Source: Propionibacteriaceae bacterium (lineage in GTDB: Bacteria; Actinomycetota; Actinomycetes; Propionibacteriales; Propionibacteriaceae). Taken from it: 42,200 bases of DNA. Location of the stretch: assembly GCA_031267645.1 (NCBI GenBank), contig JAIRYW010000012.1, positions 1 to 42,200 on the forward strand, given 5' to 3'. The notes beneath the pieces were generated by a model. The model was not told the DNA's origin. It saw only the letters and a list, made by a program, of their open reading frames with translations, and did no database searches. Positions 25,731-36,500 of the stretch are shown piece after piece; position 1 is the first letter of the stretch; every line of letters starts with the position of its first letter. Made by a program: the position numbers and the translations under genes.

Positions 25731-27353
25731 ATGACCGCCGCCGTCCTGCCTCTGTTGGAGTTCACCCCTCCGACCATCGACTACGTCCGGCTGCTGCCTT
25801 TCCTGATCGTCATGGCGGCGGCCTGCCTCGGCGTCCTGGTCGAGGCCTTCGTGCGGCGGGCCTGGCGCCACGAGGTCCAGGTCGGCCTGGCCTTGGTGGC
25901 CCTGGTCTGCGCCTTGGCCGTCATCGTCACCGGTTGGGGCTCGGACGCCCTGGGCTTGGCCGACCCGATCGGCCCCGACCAGTTGGTCGGTTCGGTCATG
26001 GTGGACGGTCCGACCCAGGTCTTCTGGCTCATGCTGGTGCTGTTCGCCTTGCTGTCGGTCTGTCTGATGGCCGAGCGCCGGGTCTACGCCGGCCGCAACG
26101 CTTTCGCCCCCATGGCCGCCGCCATCCCCGGCTCCCGGGCCGAGGCCGAGGCCGACCAAGCCGGTCTGGAGCACGCCGAGGTCTTCCCCCTGACCTTGTT
26201 CTCCTTGTCCGGCATGATGCTCTTCGTGGCCGCCGACGACCTGCTGCTCATGTTCGTCGGTTTGGAGATCCTGTCTCTGCCGCTCTACGTCCTGGCCGCC
26301 TTGGCCCGCCACCGCCGCCTGGTCTCGCAGGAGGCGGCCCTGAAATACTTCCTCCTCGGCGCCGCCGCCTCGGCCATCTTCCTGTTCGGCGCGGCCCTGC
26401 TCTTCGCTTACGCCGGTTCTTTCGACTTCGACTTGATCGCCTTGCGTTACGACCACGGCGCCGCCGCCGACCGTCTGCTCTGGGCCGGTCTGGGCCTGAT
26501 CCTGGTCGGCTTGCTGTTCAAGATCTCGGCCGTGCCCTTCCACTCCTGGGCCCCCGACACTTACCAGGGCGCGCCCACCCCGGTCACCGCTTTCATGGCC
26601 GTCTGCACCAAGATCGCCGCCGTCGCCGCCCTGCTGCGCCTGCTCTTCGTGGCCCTGGGCGCGGCCCGCTGGACCTGGCAGCCCATCATCGCCGGCCTGG
26701 CCGTCTTGACCATGTTGGTCGGCCCCTTGCTGGGCGCCGTCCAGCACAATGTCAAACGTCTGCTGGCTTATTCTTCGGTCGCCCACGCCGGCTTCCTGCT
26801 GACCGGTCTGGCCGGGGCCCTCACCTTGCAGTCCGGTTTGACCGAGGGCCAGTTCGGCGCCGTCTCGGCCATCAGTTTCTACCTGGTGGCTTACGGTCTG
26901 GCCACCATCGCTTGTTTCGCCGCCGTCACGCTGGTCCAGAGCGGTGGCCGCGAGGCCACCGAGCTGGCCGCTTGGTCCGGCCTGGGTCGGCGCCACCCTT
27001 GGTTCGGCCTGGTCATGTTGGTCTCCCTGTTGTCTTTGGCCGGCATCCCCCTGACGGCCGGCTTCGTTGGCAAGTTCGCTATTTTCACAACCGCTTGGCG
27101 CGGTGGCTATTGGTGGCTGGCCTTGGCCGGCGTCTTGTTCTCCTTGGTGGCGGCTTACGTCTACGTCCGCCTCCTGGTGACGCTCTTCTTCCGTCCTTCG
27201 GACGACCAGGTCGAGCTGCGGCTGCCCGGTCCGGCCACCGCCGTGGTCTTGACCTTGACCGTGATCGGGTCGCTCGCCTTCGGCTTGGTCCCCGGTCCGC
27301 TGGCCGACCTGCTGGGCCAGGCCTCCGTCTTCCTGCGTTCGGTCCACGGCTGA
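25731..27353 (+). CDS. nuoN: NADH-quinone oxidoreductase subunit N
   Basis: This 540-residue antiporter-like subunit is adjacent to NuoK in the complex. It shows the family segments GLEILSLPLYVLAALAR, KYFLLGAAASAIFLFGAALL, the FKISAVPFHSWAPDTYQGAP loop (Lys at about 264) and HNVKRLLAYSSVAHAGF. It is slightly longer than E. coli NuoN because of an N-terminal extension and a hydrophilic insert near residues 115-145. Its ATG abuts the nuoM stop and its TGA shares a base with the next ATG (TGATG). Confidence 0.95.
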   Translation: MTAAVLPLLEFTPPTIDYVRLLPFLIVMAAACLGVLVEAFVRRAWRHEVQVGLALVALVCALAVIVTGWGSDALGLADPIGPDQLVGSVMVDGPTQVFWLMLVLFALLSVCLMAERRVYAGRNAFAPMAAAIPGSRAEAEADQAGLEHAEVFPLTLFSLSGMMLFVAADDLLLMFVGLEILSLPLYVLAALARHRRLVSQEAALKYFLLGAAASAIFLFGAALLFAYAGSFDFDLIALRYDHGAAADRLLWAGLGLILVGLLFKISAVPFHSWAPDTYQGAPTPVTAFMAVCTKIAAVAALLRLLFVALGAARWTWQPIIAGLAVLTMLVGPLLGAVQHNVKRLLAYSSVAHAGFLLTGLAGALTLQSGLTEGQFGAVSAISFYLVAYGLATIACFAAVTLVQSGGREATELAAWSGLGRRHPWFGLVMLVSLLSLAGIPLTAGFVGKFAIFTTAWRGGYWWLALAGVLFSLVAAYVYVRLLVTLFFRPSDDQVELRLPGPATAVVLTLTVIGSLAFGLVPGPLADLLGQASVFLRSVHG

Positions 27354-28339
27354 TGAAGACTGGCCAAACTGACGCCGAGTTCGAAGACTGGGGCAACGCT
27401 CTGCTCCAGCGGGTCGAAGTCGAGTTGCTTTCAGTCCTGCAGTCCGACTCGCCTTTCGTGACTGAGATGGCCCGTCACCTGCCGGCCGCCGGCGGCAAAC
27501 GGTTCCGTCCCATGCTGGTGATCGGCGCCGCCGGGCTGGGTTTCGATCTGTCCGGCTGCCCCGACCAGGAAACCGCTTTGAAAGCCGCCTTGGTGGTCGA
27601 GTTGACCCACGTCGGCAGCCTCTACCACGACGACGTCATGGACGAGGCGGATTGGCGCCGGGGCGCCCCCAGCGCCAATAAGCGTTGGCAAAATTCTACT
27701 GCCATATTGATCGGTGATTTCATTTTCGCCCGTTCCTCGGCCGTCGGGGCCGCCCTGGGCTCGGACTACGTCTCCTTCCAGGCCGCCACCTTCGCCCGGC
27801 TGGTCAGCGGTCAGATCCAGGAGTTGGTCGGCCCCGCCCCCGGCGTCGACCCAGTCCAGCACCATCTGCGCGTGGTGGCGGACAAGACCGCCGCTCTGAT
27901 CGCCGCCTCGGCCCGTTTCGGCGCCATGGCGGCCGGGGCCGATCCGGCCCAGGTCGAGGCTCTGACCCGTTTCGGCGAACGGCTGGGCACCTGCTTCCAG
28001 CTCTCGGACGACCTCTTGGACATCACCGCCGACGACACCGGCAAAGCCCCCGGGGTGGATTTGCGCGAGGGCGTGCCGACCTTGGTCCCGCTGCTGGTGC
28101 GCCGAGCCGCCCGGCCCCAGGACGCCGACTTGATCGAGGCCTTGGCCGGCCCGGTCCCGGCCTCGGACCTGCCCCAGGTCCTGAGCCAGCTGCGCGCCCA
28201 CCCCGTCGTCGACCAAGTCCGGGCCGATCTGGCCCGTCGCAGCGAGGCCGCCTTGGCCGAGTTGGACACCCTGCCCCCCGGCCCGGCCCGCCGCGCCCTG
28301 GCCGGCCTGTGCCAGCTGGCCGTTGACCGTTCAGCCTGA
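27353..28339 (+). CDS. Long-chain trans-polyprenyl diphosphate synthase
   Basis: This 328-residue enzyme condenses isopentenyl diphosphate units into the polyprenyl chain of menaquinone. Both Asp-rich motifs are present: DDVMDEADWRRG (D93, D94, D97) and SDDLLDITADD (D219, D220, D223), as are GGKRFRP (47-53) and ARLVSGQIQEL. The residues four and five places before the first motif are small (G88, S89), which in the family allows a long product, but exact chain length cannot be read. The ATG shares a base with the nuoN stop, so it is the last gene of the nuo operon. Names such as grcC, hepT or ispB would be guesses. Confidence 0.93.
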   Translation: MKTGQTDAEFEDWGNALLQRVEVELLSVLQSDSPFVTEMARHLPAAGGKRFRPMLVIGAAGLGFDLSGCPDQETALKAALVVELTHVGSLYHDDVMDEADWRRGAPSANKRWQNSTAILIGDFIFARSSAVGAALGSDYVSFQAATFARLVSGQIQELVGPAPGVDPVQHHLRVVADKTAALIAASARFGAMAAGADPAQVEALTRFGERLGTCFQLSDDLLDITADDTGKAPGVDLREGVPTLVPLLVRRAARPQDADLIEALAGPVPASDLPQVLSQLRAHPVVDQVRADLARRSEAALAELDTLPPGPARRALAGLCQLAVDRSA

Positions 28340-28347
28340 CCCCGTGG

Positions 28348-28367
28348 ATCCTGCGACCACGCAGGAT
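28348..28367. terminator. Perfect hairpin between convergent polyprenyl synthase and M13 peptidase genes
   Basis: ATCCTGCG-ACCA-CGCAGGAT is a perfect 8-bp stem with a 4-nt loop, located in the 48-bp gap between two convergent genes. It is the best-formed simple hairpin in the window and probably a bidirectional terminator for the nuo operon and the peptidase gene. It has no T-run. Confidence 0.6.
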
Positions 28368-28387
28368 GACGGTGGCGGGGCCGGGCC

Positions 28388-30343
28388 TCACCAGATCGTC
28401 ACCCGGTCGGCCGGGTCCAGCCACATGCCGTCGCCCGGTCGCACGTCGAAGGCCTGGTGGAAGGCGTCCAAGTTGCGGGCCGGTTGGTTGCAGCGGAACT
28501 CGGCCGGGGAGTGGGGGTCGACCGCCAGCTGTTGGGCCACGTATTCGTCGCGGGCCTTGGTGGCCCAACACTTGGCCCAGCTGATGAATAGCCGCTGGCT
28601 GCCGGTCAGGCCGTCGACCACCTGGTCGTCGTCGCCGCTGGCCTGACGCCAAGCCTTCCAGGCGATGCCCAACCCGCCCAGGTCGCCGATGTTCTCGCCG
28701 ATGGTGAGTTCGCCGTTGACCTTCCGGCCGGGGGTCTGGGCCGGGGACAGGGCGGCGTACTGGTCGATCAGCCGGCCGGTCCTGGCCTCGAAGCGCTCCC
28801 GGTCCTGGGGCGTCCACCAGTCGCGCAGACGGCCCTGCCCGTCCGTGGTCGAGCCTTGGTCGTCGAAGCCGTGGCCGATCTCGTGGCCGATGACGGCCCC
28901 GATGGCGCCGAAATTGGTGGCCGGGTCGGCCTCGGGGTCGAAGAAGGGCGGCTGCAAGATGGCGGCCGGGAAGACGATCTCGTTGCGCAGGGGATGGTAG
29001 TAGGCGTTGACCGTCTGCGGGGTCATCAGCCACTCGTCCGGGTCGACCGGCCGGCTCAGCTTGGCCAGCTGATGGGCGCTCTCATTCAGCCCGGCCCGGA
29101 TCACATTGCCCACCAGGTCGCCCGGAACCAGCTCCAGCCCCGAGTAGTCGCGCCAACGCGCCGGGTAGCCCAACTTGGCCCGGAAACCGTCCAGCTTGGC
29201 CCAGGCCTGCTCTTTGGTGGTCTGGCTCATCCAGTCCAGCCGGCCGATCGAGGCTCGGTAGGCCGCCAGCAGATGGTCCACCAACTCCTCGACCTGGGCC
29301 TTGGCCGAAGCCGGGAAATGGCGTTCGACGTAGATCTGGCCCAAAGCCTCGCCCAAGGCCGCCTCGATCAGGTCGAGCGCCCGCTTCCAGCGCGGTTTCA
29401 GCTGGGGGGTGCCCAGCAGGGCCCGGCCGTAGAAGTCGAAGCGGGCCCGCACGAAGTCGTCCGATAGATAAGGCGCCAGATCACTCACCAAGCGGACCCG
29501 GGCCCAGTCCCGCCAGACCTCCAGCCGGTCCGGCTGGAGCAGGGCCGCCACCTCGACGAAGAAGCTGGGCTGGCAATCGACCAGCTCCACCACCGACTGG
29601 TCGATCCCGGCCCGGGTCAGGATCGTCTCCCAGCCCAGCCCGGGGGCGGCCTGCGTCAACTCGGCCCGCTGGCGCAGGTTGTACATCGCCACCAAGTCGC
29701 GCGTCTTGACGATGTCCCAGTGGCAGGCCGCGATCTGGCGCTCCAGCTCCCAGACCGCCTCGGCCCGCTGCTCGCTCTGGTCGATCCCGGCCAATTCCAA
29801 GGCCCGGGCCAGATAGACCCGGTAGGCCTGGCCCACCGCCGCGTGCTCCGGCTGACGGTAGTAAGACTCGTCCGGCAGACCCAGCCCGGCTTGGGCCACG
29901 AATAGGACCTGGCGGCTGGGCCGGCCCGGGTCGACCTCCACCGCCAGGTCGAGCAGAGAGCTCAGCCCGGCTCCGGCCGACCAGCCCAACCAGCTCCGCA
30001 GGCCCTCCAGGTCGGCGATCCGCTCGATCTGGTCCAGCCACTGGGCCAACGGTGCGGCGCCCGAACTCTCAACCTTGGCCTCATCCATGAAGTCGCGCCA
30101 CAGTTGGCCCAAGCGGGCCGTCGCCGGCTGGTCGGCCAGCGCCGGATCCTGTGCCAATTCTTGACAGATCTGACGGCCGGCTTCCAGGCTGGCCTCTTGT
30201 AGACGCTCGAACACCCCGGTCACCGGTTTGTCCTCCGGAATCGTCTGTTCGGCTAGCCAGCGGCCGTTGACGTGGCGGTAGAGGTCGTCTTGGGCGCGGC
30301 CGTTCGAGCGGGTACCATTCTCAGTCAGAGTCGAAGCTGTCAT
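28388..30343 (-). CDS. M13 family metallopeptidase (neprilysin/PepO-like)
   Basis: This 651-residue zinc endopeptidase has the hallmark IGHEIGHGFDDQG (zinc ligands H487 and H491, catalytic E488) and GENIGDLGG with the third ligand E550. The substrate-binding NAYYHPLRNEIVFPAAILQPPFFD region and the C-terminal VTIW are also present. The N-terminal QDDLYRHVNGRWL is the typical M13_N start. There is no signal peptide or membrane anchor, so the enzyme is probably cytoplasmic, as many bacterial PepO-like enzymes are. An ATG at 30361 would add six residues. The ATG at 30343 is preferred because a -10-like TAGGCT lies 7 nt before it, giving a leaderless transcript. The gene is divergent from the giant surface-protein gene. 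Confidence 0.92.
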   Translation of the reverse strand: MTASTLTENGTRSNGRAQDDLYRHVNGRWLAEQTIPEDKPVTGVFERLQEASLEAGRQICQELAQDPALADQPATARLGQLWRDFMDEAKVESSGAAPLAQWLDQIERIADLEGLRSWLGWSAGAGLSSLLDLAVEVDPGRPSRQVLFVAQAGLGLPDESYYRQPEHAAVGQAYRVYLARALELAGIDQSEQRAEAVWELERQIAACHWDIVKTRDLVAMYNLRQRAELTQAAPGLGWETILTRAGIDQSVVELVDCQPSFFVEVAALLQPDRLEVWRDWARVRLVSDLAPYLSDDFVRARFDFYGRALLGTPQLKPRWKRALDLIEAALGEALGQIYVERHFPASAKAQVEELVDHLLAAYRASIGRLDWMSQTTKEQAWAKLDGFRAKLGYPARWRDYSGLELVPGDLVGNVIRAGLNESAHQLAKLSRPVDPDEWLMTPQTVNAYYHPLRNEIVFPAAILQPPFFDPEADPATNFGAIGAVIGHEIGHGFDDQGSTTDGQGRLRDWWTPQDRERFEARTGRLIDQYAALSPAQTPGRKVNGELTIGENIGDLGGLGIAWKAWRQASGDDDQVVDGLTGSQRLFISWAKCWATKARDEYVAQQLAVDPHSPAEFRCNQPARNLDAFHQAFDVRPGDGMWLDPADRVTIW

Positions 30344-30350
30344 GACTTCC

Positions 30351-30356
30351 AGCCTA
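30351..30356 (-). promoter_or_regulatory. -10 element of a probable leaderless M13 peptidase promoter
   Basis: On the minus strand, TAGGCT (TANNNT) is followed by seven bases and then the ATG at 30343. This is the same spacing logic as upstream of menF. No Shine-Dalgarno site is convincing for either candidate ATG. No -35 is visible. Confidence 0.4.
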
Positions 30357-30449
30357 TCCATCCGGTCCGGCCGCTCCGCCTCCTCCAGAGTGGCCGCATT
30401 GACCGGGGTCGACTCGGGCCCGCCGCAGCGGCCCGACTCTCCGGCGGTG

Positions 30450-30478
30450 TTGCCATTGCCGACCTATACCAATAGAGT
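30450..30478 (+). promoter_or_regulatory. Candidate promoter of the giant surface-protein gene
   Basis: TTGCCA (30450-30455) and TAGAGT (30473-30478) are separated by 17 bp and resemble -35 and -10 elements. The leader would be about 85 nt and contains a GAGAGT/ACTCTC pair of inverted sequences. The 208-bp divergent region (30362-30569) is less GC-rich than its surroundings and holds no visible small gene. Confidence 0.45.
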
Positions 30479-30569
30479 CTCCAAGGAGAGTGTGTTGGGG
30501 CCTCGCTAGCTTCTGCCTACTCTCAAACCGGAGTCCACTCCACCAGGAAGCACGAAGAACGGAAAACCC

Positions 30570-33500
30570 ATGACCTCCGCCCCCTCCACCAGGTTCCGTC
30601 ATGTCTTGCAGCGCGTCGGGAAGCCAGTCGCCTGGCTGTCCGCCCTCGCGCTCGCGGTCGGGGGGGTGACAGTCGCCCAGCAGTTCCAAGGAGCGGACGA
30701 GGCCGAAGCCCTCTACCCACCCACTTCCGGCACCGGTGATAAGAAGCTCAGTGTCGGAGTGACTTGGAGCACCAACGCTGTCTACGTCGCGGTCTCTGCT
30801 TCCGACCGCGTCGCTCGCTTCACCACCAACTCCGACGGGCTCATCACCTCGAACGCCCTGACCACGGTGGCGACGATGGGGCGGGCTTGGACCGGGGCGG
30901 GCACCGCCGCCAACGGCGCCGAGTCCATGGCGCTCGACGGTGGCGAGTTCACCGGCACTCCGATGGCTTACTTCTGGGGTTGGAACGCCTACGAAGGCGA
31001 CATCTACGGCGGCTCCGCTCCGGCCACCAGCGGCGACATCCAGGTCCAAGCTTTCCCCAACGGCGCCGTCAACTCCTACGCCTTCCGCATCCTTCAGCCC
31101 TCCGGCACTGGCAGTGGCGGCACCTACGACTACTGGTCCGGCGGCGAGGTCATTCAGCGGACCGGTGAGATCTTTTTCTCCGGTGGCGAGTGCAACCGCA
31201 TCAACGGCAGCTACCGCATGATGATCGTCGACCCCGGCACCAAGGCCTATCGGGCTTCCGGTCTGCTCAGTCCGGCCTCCGCTTCGGATCACCTCTGGGG
31301 GTCTAGCACCGGCAATACCTGCACCGACACCGCTTTGGGTCGAGTCGCCTCCGACATGGCTTTGGACGGCTACGGCAACGCCTACATCCTGGTCCAGGGC
31401 CAGGCCGCGGCCGGCAGCCAGTGGGCCCCGAACGGCGTCTCAGTCCGTCACATCTACCTGGTCCGGGTCGTGCCCGGAGCCAACCTCTCCGGCTGGAAAT
31501 ACAACATCGTCCAGGTGCTGCAAGCCGCCCCTGGCGCTTCCTCCGACGTGTACGCCTGGACTGGCACCGCCACCGGCGCCTCCAACATGGACTTCGTCTT
31601 CGGCATGGCTTTCCTCAACGGCCATCTCTACGCCACCCGCGGCACTGGTCTGACCCCTTCTACGGCCGATCTGATGCGCATCGATCCCCTGAGCGGCTTG
31701 GTCTACCACGTGCCTGAGAACTCCATTGCCGACGTCAGTCCCGCTCCCTACGACCTGGCCTCCGGCCAGACCGCCTATGTCACCGCCGGCCAGGTCTTCA
31801 ACGACGTCAACGCCAACGGCGTGCGGGAGGCCGACGAGCCTGGCTTGGCCAACCAGATCATCACCCTCTACAAAGAGAACGCGGCCGGCGCTTGGGTCTG
31901 GCTCGGCACCCGTCAGACCTCCGGCACCGGCGACTATTCCTTCATCGTGTCCGGCCAGGGGACTTACCACGTCCGCCTGGTCCAACCCAAGATCGGCGGC
32001 GTCAACGCCGTCCAGACTTACGCCAGCTCCGGCGAGTCGCCGCCTTCCTCCCGGGGCCTGAACACGGTCAGCGCTCAGTGCTACGACTACGGGACCGAAA
32101 CGGTCGTGCCCTTGACCGCCTCCGGCGTCTGCCGCGGCGCCCTGCCCGTGCCGTACAGCGACGCTGGCTCGGCCGGCTCTCTGGGTGGGATCCTGTCCGC
32201 TCTGGACCAAGTCGCCATCCACTCCACCATGGTTTTGACGAACGCTTACGACATCCCGGCGGCCGACTTCGGCGTCACCGCGCTGGGCTCCTTCGGCGAC
32301 GCCGGCACCGGCCCGGCCACCGTCGCCGCCGCCGCCCCGGTCCACGTCACCGGTCTGACTCCCAGCATCTTCTTGGGCTCCGTCCAAGGCAGCTACACCG
32401 CCCCCGCCACCGACAACGCCGCCCATAACGCCAGCGACGACGGCGTCTACATGCAGGCCTACAACGGGGCCAGGATCCCGCTCAACCAGGTCGGCGTGCT
32501 GGCCGCCCAGCGCACCTACGACAACCTCAAGGCCCAGGTCTCGGGCGACTTGGCCGGCTCCGCCGACGCCCAGGTCCAAGGCTGGATCACCTCTCCCGTC
32601 GCCTCCGGCAATGGCGCCTGGGCCGCGGCGCCGTCTTGGACGCCCACCATCAGCTCCGGCGTCGCCTCGGGCGGCTTCATCCCCTCCACCGTCAACACCC
32701 TGCTGGCGACCCCGCAGTACGTCAACATGCGGGTCGCGGTCTCGACTCAAGCCACCACTGTGCCCACCAACGCCTCCAACCAATACCAGTCCACCGGCGG
32801 CTCGCCTTGGGTCACCAACGGTGAGATCGAGGATTACCGCTACCAGGTGGCGGACGCCGCCTACCGGGTGGCCGCCCAATCCAACGGTGGCACCGGCACC
32901 TTCACCGTCGACGGCCAGAGCCTGACCACCGTCGCCTCCGCGACGGTCTACGGCGTCGGCTCCGGCCTCGCCGCCGGCTCGGCCAAGACCGTCACGGTCA
33001 CTCTGCCCAACGCTTCCTGGCAGGTCGACCACGTCGAGGTCAGGGACACCAGCGACGGCGCCCTGGTGGCCTCCCCGGTCTACAACGAGAACACCGCCAC
33101 CTCCGGCACCTTCAGCTTCACTCCGGCCCTGAGCCAAGATCTGACCGCCTTGGTCGTCTTCACCAAGGCCCCCGATCCGGTCAAGTCCGAGCTCTCCCTC
33201 AGCGCCGCTACCGCCACGGTCGGTGCCGACATCACCGCCACCGCCACCGTCAAGACGGCCGAGGACGTCCTGCTGCCCAATGTCACGGTCCGCTTCCAGG
33301 CCGCCACCGACCTGGTCGTCCACGCCGGCCAGTCCTCCCAGCCGGTCAGCCAGTGCACCACCAACATCGACGGCGTCTGCTCCGTCCTCGTCACCTCCAG
33401 TGTCGCCGCCAGCTATTCCAACGGCTTGGTGGCCCAGGTCTGGACCGACAACGCCTGGCGCGATCTGACCGGCAGCCCGGCCAGCCTCGCCTTCACGGCC

Positions 33501-36500
33501 GACGCCGGTCGCCCCGGCAGCTCCCAGCTGGTGGTCAGCCCGGCCGGCCCGCTGGTGGTCGGTTCCTCCTCCGCCAACACCTACGCTCTGACCACCACCA
33601 TCCGTGACGGCTCCAACAACCTGGTGCCCGGCGCCGAAGTCACCTTCTCGGTCGACGGCGTCGACGGCTCGCCCATCGACGCCGGTTTGGGCGGCCTGTC
33701 CGCTCTGACCGCCCAGACCGGGTCGGACGGCGTCGCCAGCGTCACCTTCACCTCGACCAAGCCGGGCTCTTTCCGCTTGCACGCCCAGATCCCGAACCCG
33801 GAGGCCGGCAACGTCTTGACCGACGTGGGCGGCTCCGACCCGACTCTGAGCAGTCCCCAGGTCCGGGTCTTCAACCCCGCGCCGACCCGGGGCGACGTCT
33901 CCGCCTTCGTGGTCGCCCCGCTCAACAATCTGCTCGGTGAGACGGCCGTCGCCACCGTGACCTTGAAGGACGGCTACGAAAACGCCATCCCGGGTCGCAG
34001 CCAAGCCAGCCTCAACATCGCGACCGGCTGCTCTGTCGCCAGCGACTTCGCCGAGATCGGCAACGGGGTCTACACCTTCAACCTGACCGTCACCGGTACG
34101 GTCGCCTGCGAGGACACTGTCACGGTCACGCCCGACGTCGGCGTCACCCTGCAGCAGACCGTCCGCTGGGCGGTGCCGCAGCCGACTGAGACCTACTCCG
34201 ACCTGGTCCTGTCGCACAGCTCTCAGACGGTCGGCCAGAACGTCGTCGCCACCGTCACCGTGCGCGACCAGCACGATCGGCCCATCACCGGTCTGACCGC
34301 CGCCCAGGTCGTCTTGAGCTCCGACCCGACCGATGTCACCATCACTGGCTTCCGGGCTCTGACCGCCGCCGGCGACGAGGGCAAGTACGAGTGGGATCTG
34401 ACCTCCACCGTCTCCGGCCTCAAGACCATCACCGCCGTCGTCTCCGGCGTCACCTTCAACGCTGCGGTCCGCCAGGTCACCTTCACCGCGGACGTGCCCA
34501 CCGAACTGAACTCCAGCTTCCGTATCACGCCGGCCAGCTTGCAGGTCCAAGGCGTCGCCCTCGCCAGCTTGGTGGTCAGAGACCAATACGGCAATGGCGT
34601 GCCGGACGTCGCTCCGACGCTCAACTACGGCGCCTTGACCCGTCTGAGCGGTCCGACGGCCGGCACTGGCCCCGGCACCGGCCTTTACACCTGGTTCCTG
34701 ACCACTTCGACCGCCGGCGATTACACCGTCACCGCCACAGTGCCGGTGCCGGGCGACGACGACATCGTCTTGACCGACACGGTCAGCTTCGTCGCCGGTG
34801 ACATCACTGGTCTGGACTTCGACTACTCGCCCGCCTCCGTGCCGGTCTCCGACTCGGCTGGAGCCACCATGGTCGGAGCCGGCCAGGTCTTCGACGACCA
34901 GAACAACGCGGTGCGGGGCCTGACCTTGGACGACTTCGAATTGACCTACCGTCAGGTGGCCGATCCCGACGACTCCACCACCTGGGTCGCCAGCACCGAC
35001 GTCCAGGTCGTCCCCGGCTCCTTCGCCGAGGACGCCAGCGGCAATTACTCCTTCGACGTCTACTCTCAGGTGGCCGGCTCTTACGAGGTCACCGTGGCTG
35101 TCCATGGCGTGGAGCAGTTGCTTGACTACTTGGTCACTTTCACGGCCGAGACGCCCGACCAGGACGGCGCCAGCCTGTCCATCACGCCCGACCCCAGTTA
35201 CGTCGGCACCGAGGCCCAGATGGCTCTGACCGTGACCGACCGCTTCGACAACCCGGTCCCCGGCCTGGCCAGCGGCCTGACCGTCGCCCCGTCGTCCGAC
35301 TACAGCCCGGTCGGGGCCTGGGTCGAGCAGTTCGACCAGTACGGCGCCAGCACCGGCGTCTACCACCGCGGTCTGACCTCCGACAGTTCCGGCACCCACA
35401 CCGTCAGCGTCACGGTGCCGGCCTCGCCCAGCGCTCTGACCGTCACCGACGACATCACCTTCCAGTACGCCATGGGCGGCACCGTCACCTTGAGCTTCAA
35501 CGCTGGGCCGCACTATGTCTCGGAGCAGGCCGGCGCCACCGCCGTCGCCACCGTCAACGTGTTGGACGCCAACAACCAGCCCATCACCAACCTGCTCGAC
35601 GCCGACTTCGACTTCGACTTCGACGCCGACGTCCACCTGGTGCCGGGCAGCTTCGCCAACCTGAGCAACGGCAATTACAGTTATTCTCTCTATTCCACCG
35701 TGGCCGACACCTATGACATCGAGGTCGGCCTCGACCTGGTCGGCTCCGACAGCGAGTCGCTCACCTTCCTGCCCACCGAGCCGGACGACACCAACACCAG
35801 CTTCGTCATCGACCCGGCCACCCAGGTGCCGGGCAGCAGCGTCACCGGCACGGTCACGGTCAAGGACGCCTTCGGCAACCCGATCAGCGGGCTGACGGCG
35901 GCTGGCTTCGACCTCGACGCCGACGGCCTGACCGTCGTCTCCGGGCCGACCGCCGACGCCGGCACGCCGGGCGACTACACCTACGTCTTCAGCTCCAACG
36001 TCACCAACGTCTACGACCCGACCGTCACGGTCGGCCAGGTCACCAAGACGGCCCAGGTCGAATATCTCTTCGGCTCGGTCGACCCCGCTTTCTCGGACGT
36101 CACGGTCAACCCGGCCCAGCAGGTGGTGGACCAGACCGTCGGCATCACGGTCACGGTGCGCGACTCCTCGCCCGGCCACAACCTGATCAACAACCTGACT
36201 CAGGCTGACTTCGAGATCACGGCCGCCTCGCAGACCGCCGGCGCGCCCGACCGCGGCGCCAGCTTCGTCTCCAATAACAACGACGGCACCTACACCTTCA
36301 GCGTCACTTCGCAGCTGATCGGCCAGTTCGCCGTCCAGGCCACTGTCCTGGGCTCCCTCCTGGACGACCATCCGGTCATCACCTTCACCGCCTCCGGCGT
36401 CTGCGTCAACAACTGCCATCCGATCGATCCGACCCATCGCACCCGGGTCGAGATGACTGCCAACGACCAGCTGTCCGACGGCTCCCACCAGGACAAGGCC

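Noticed and set aside
30361-30570. A small gene in the divergent spacer
   Set aside because: Short open frames exist, but none has a ribosome-binding site, a recognisable product or codon usage like its neighbours.
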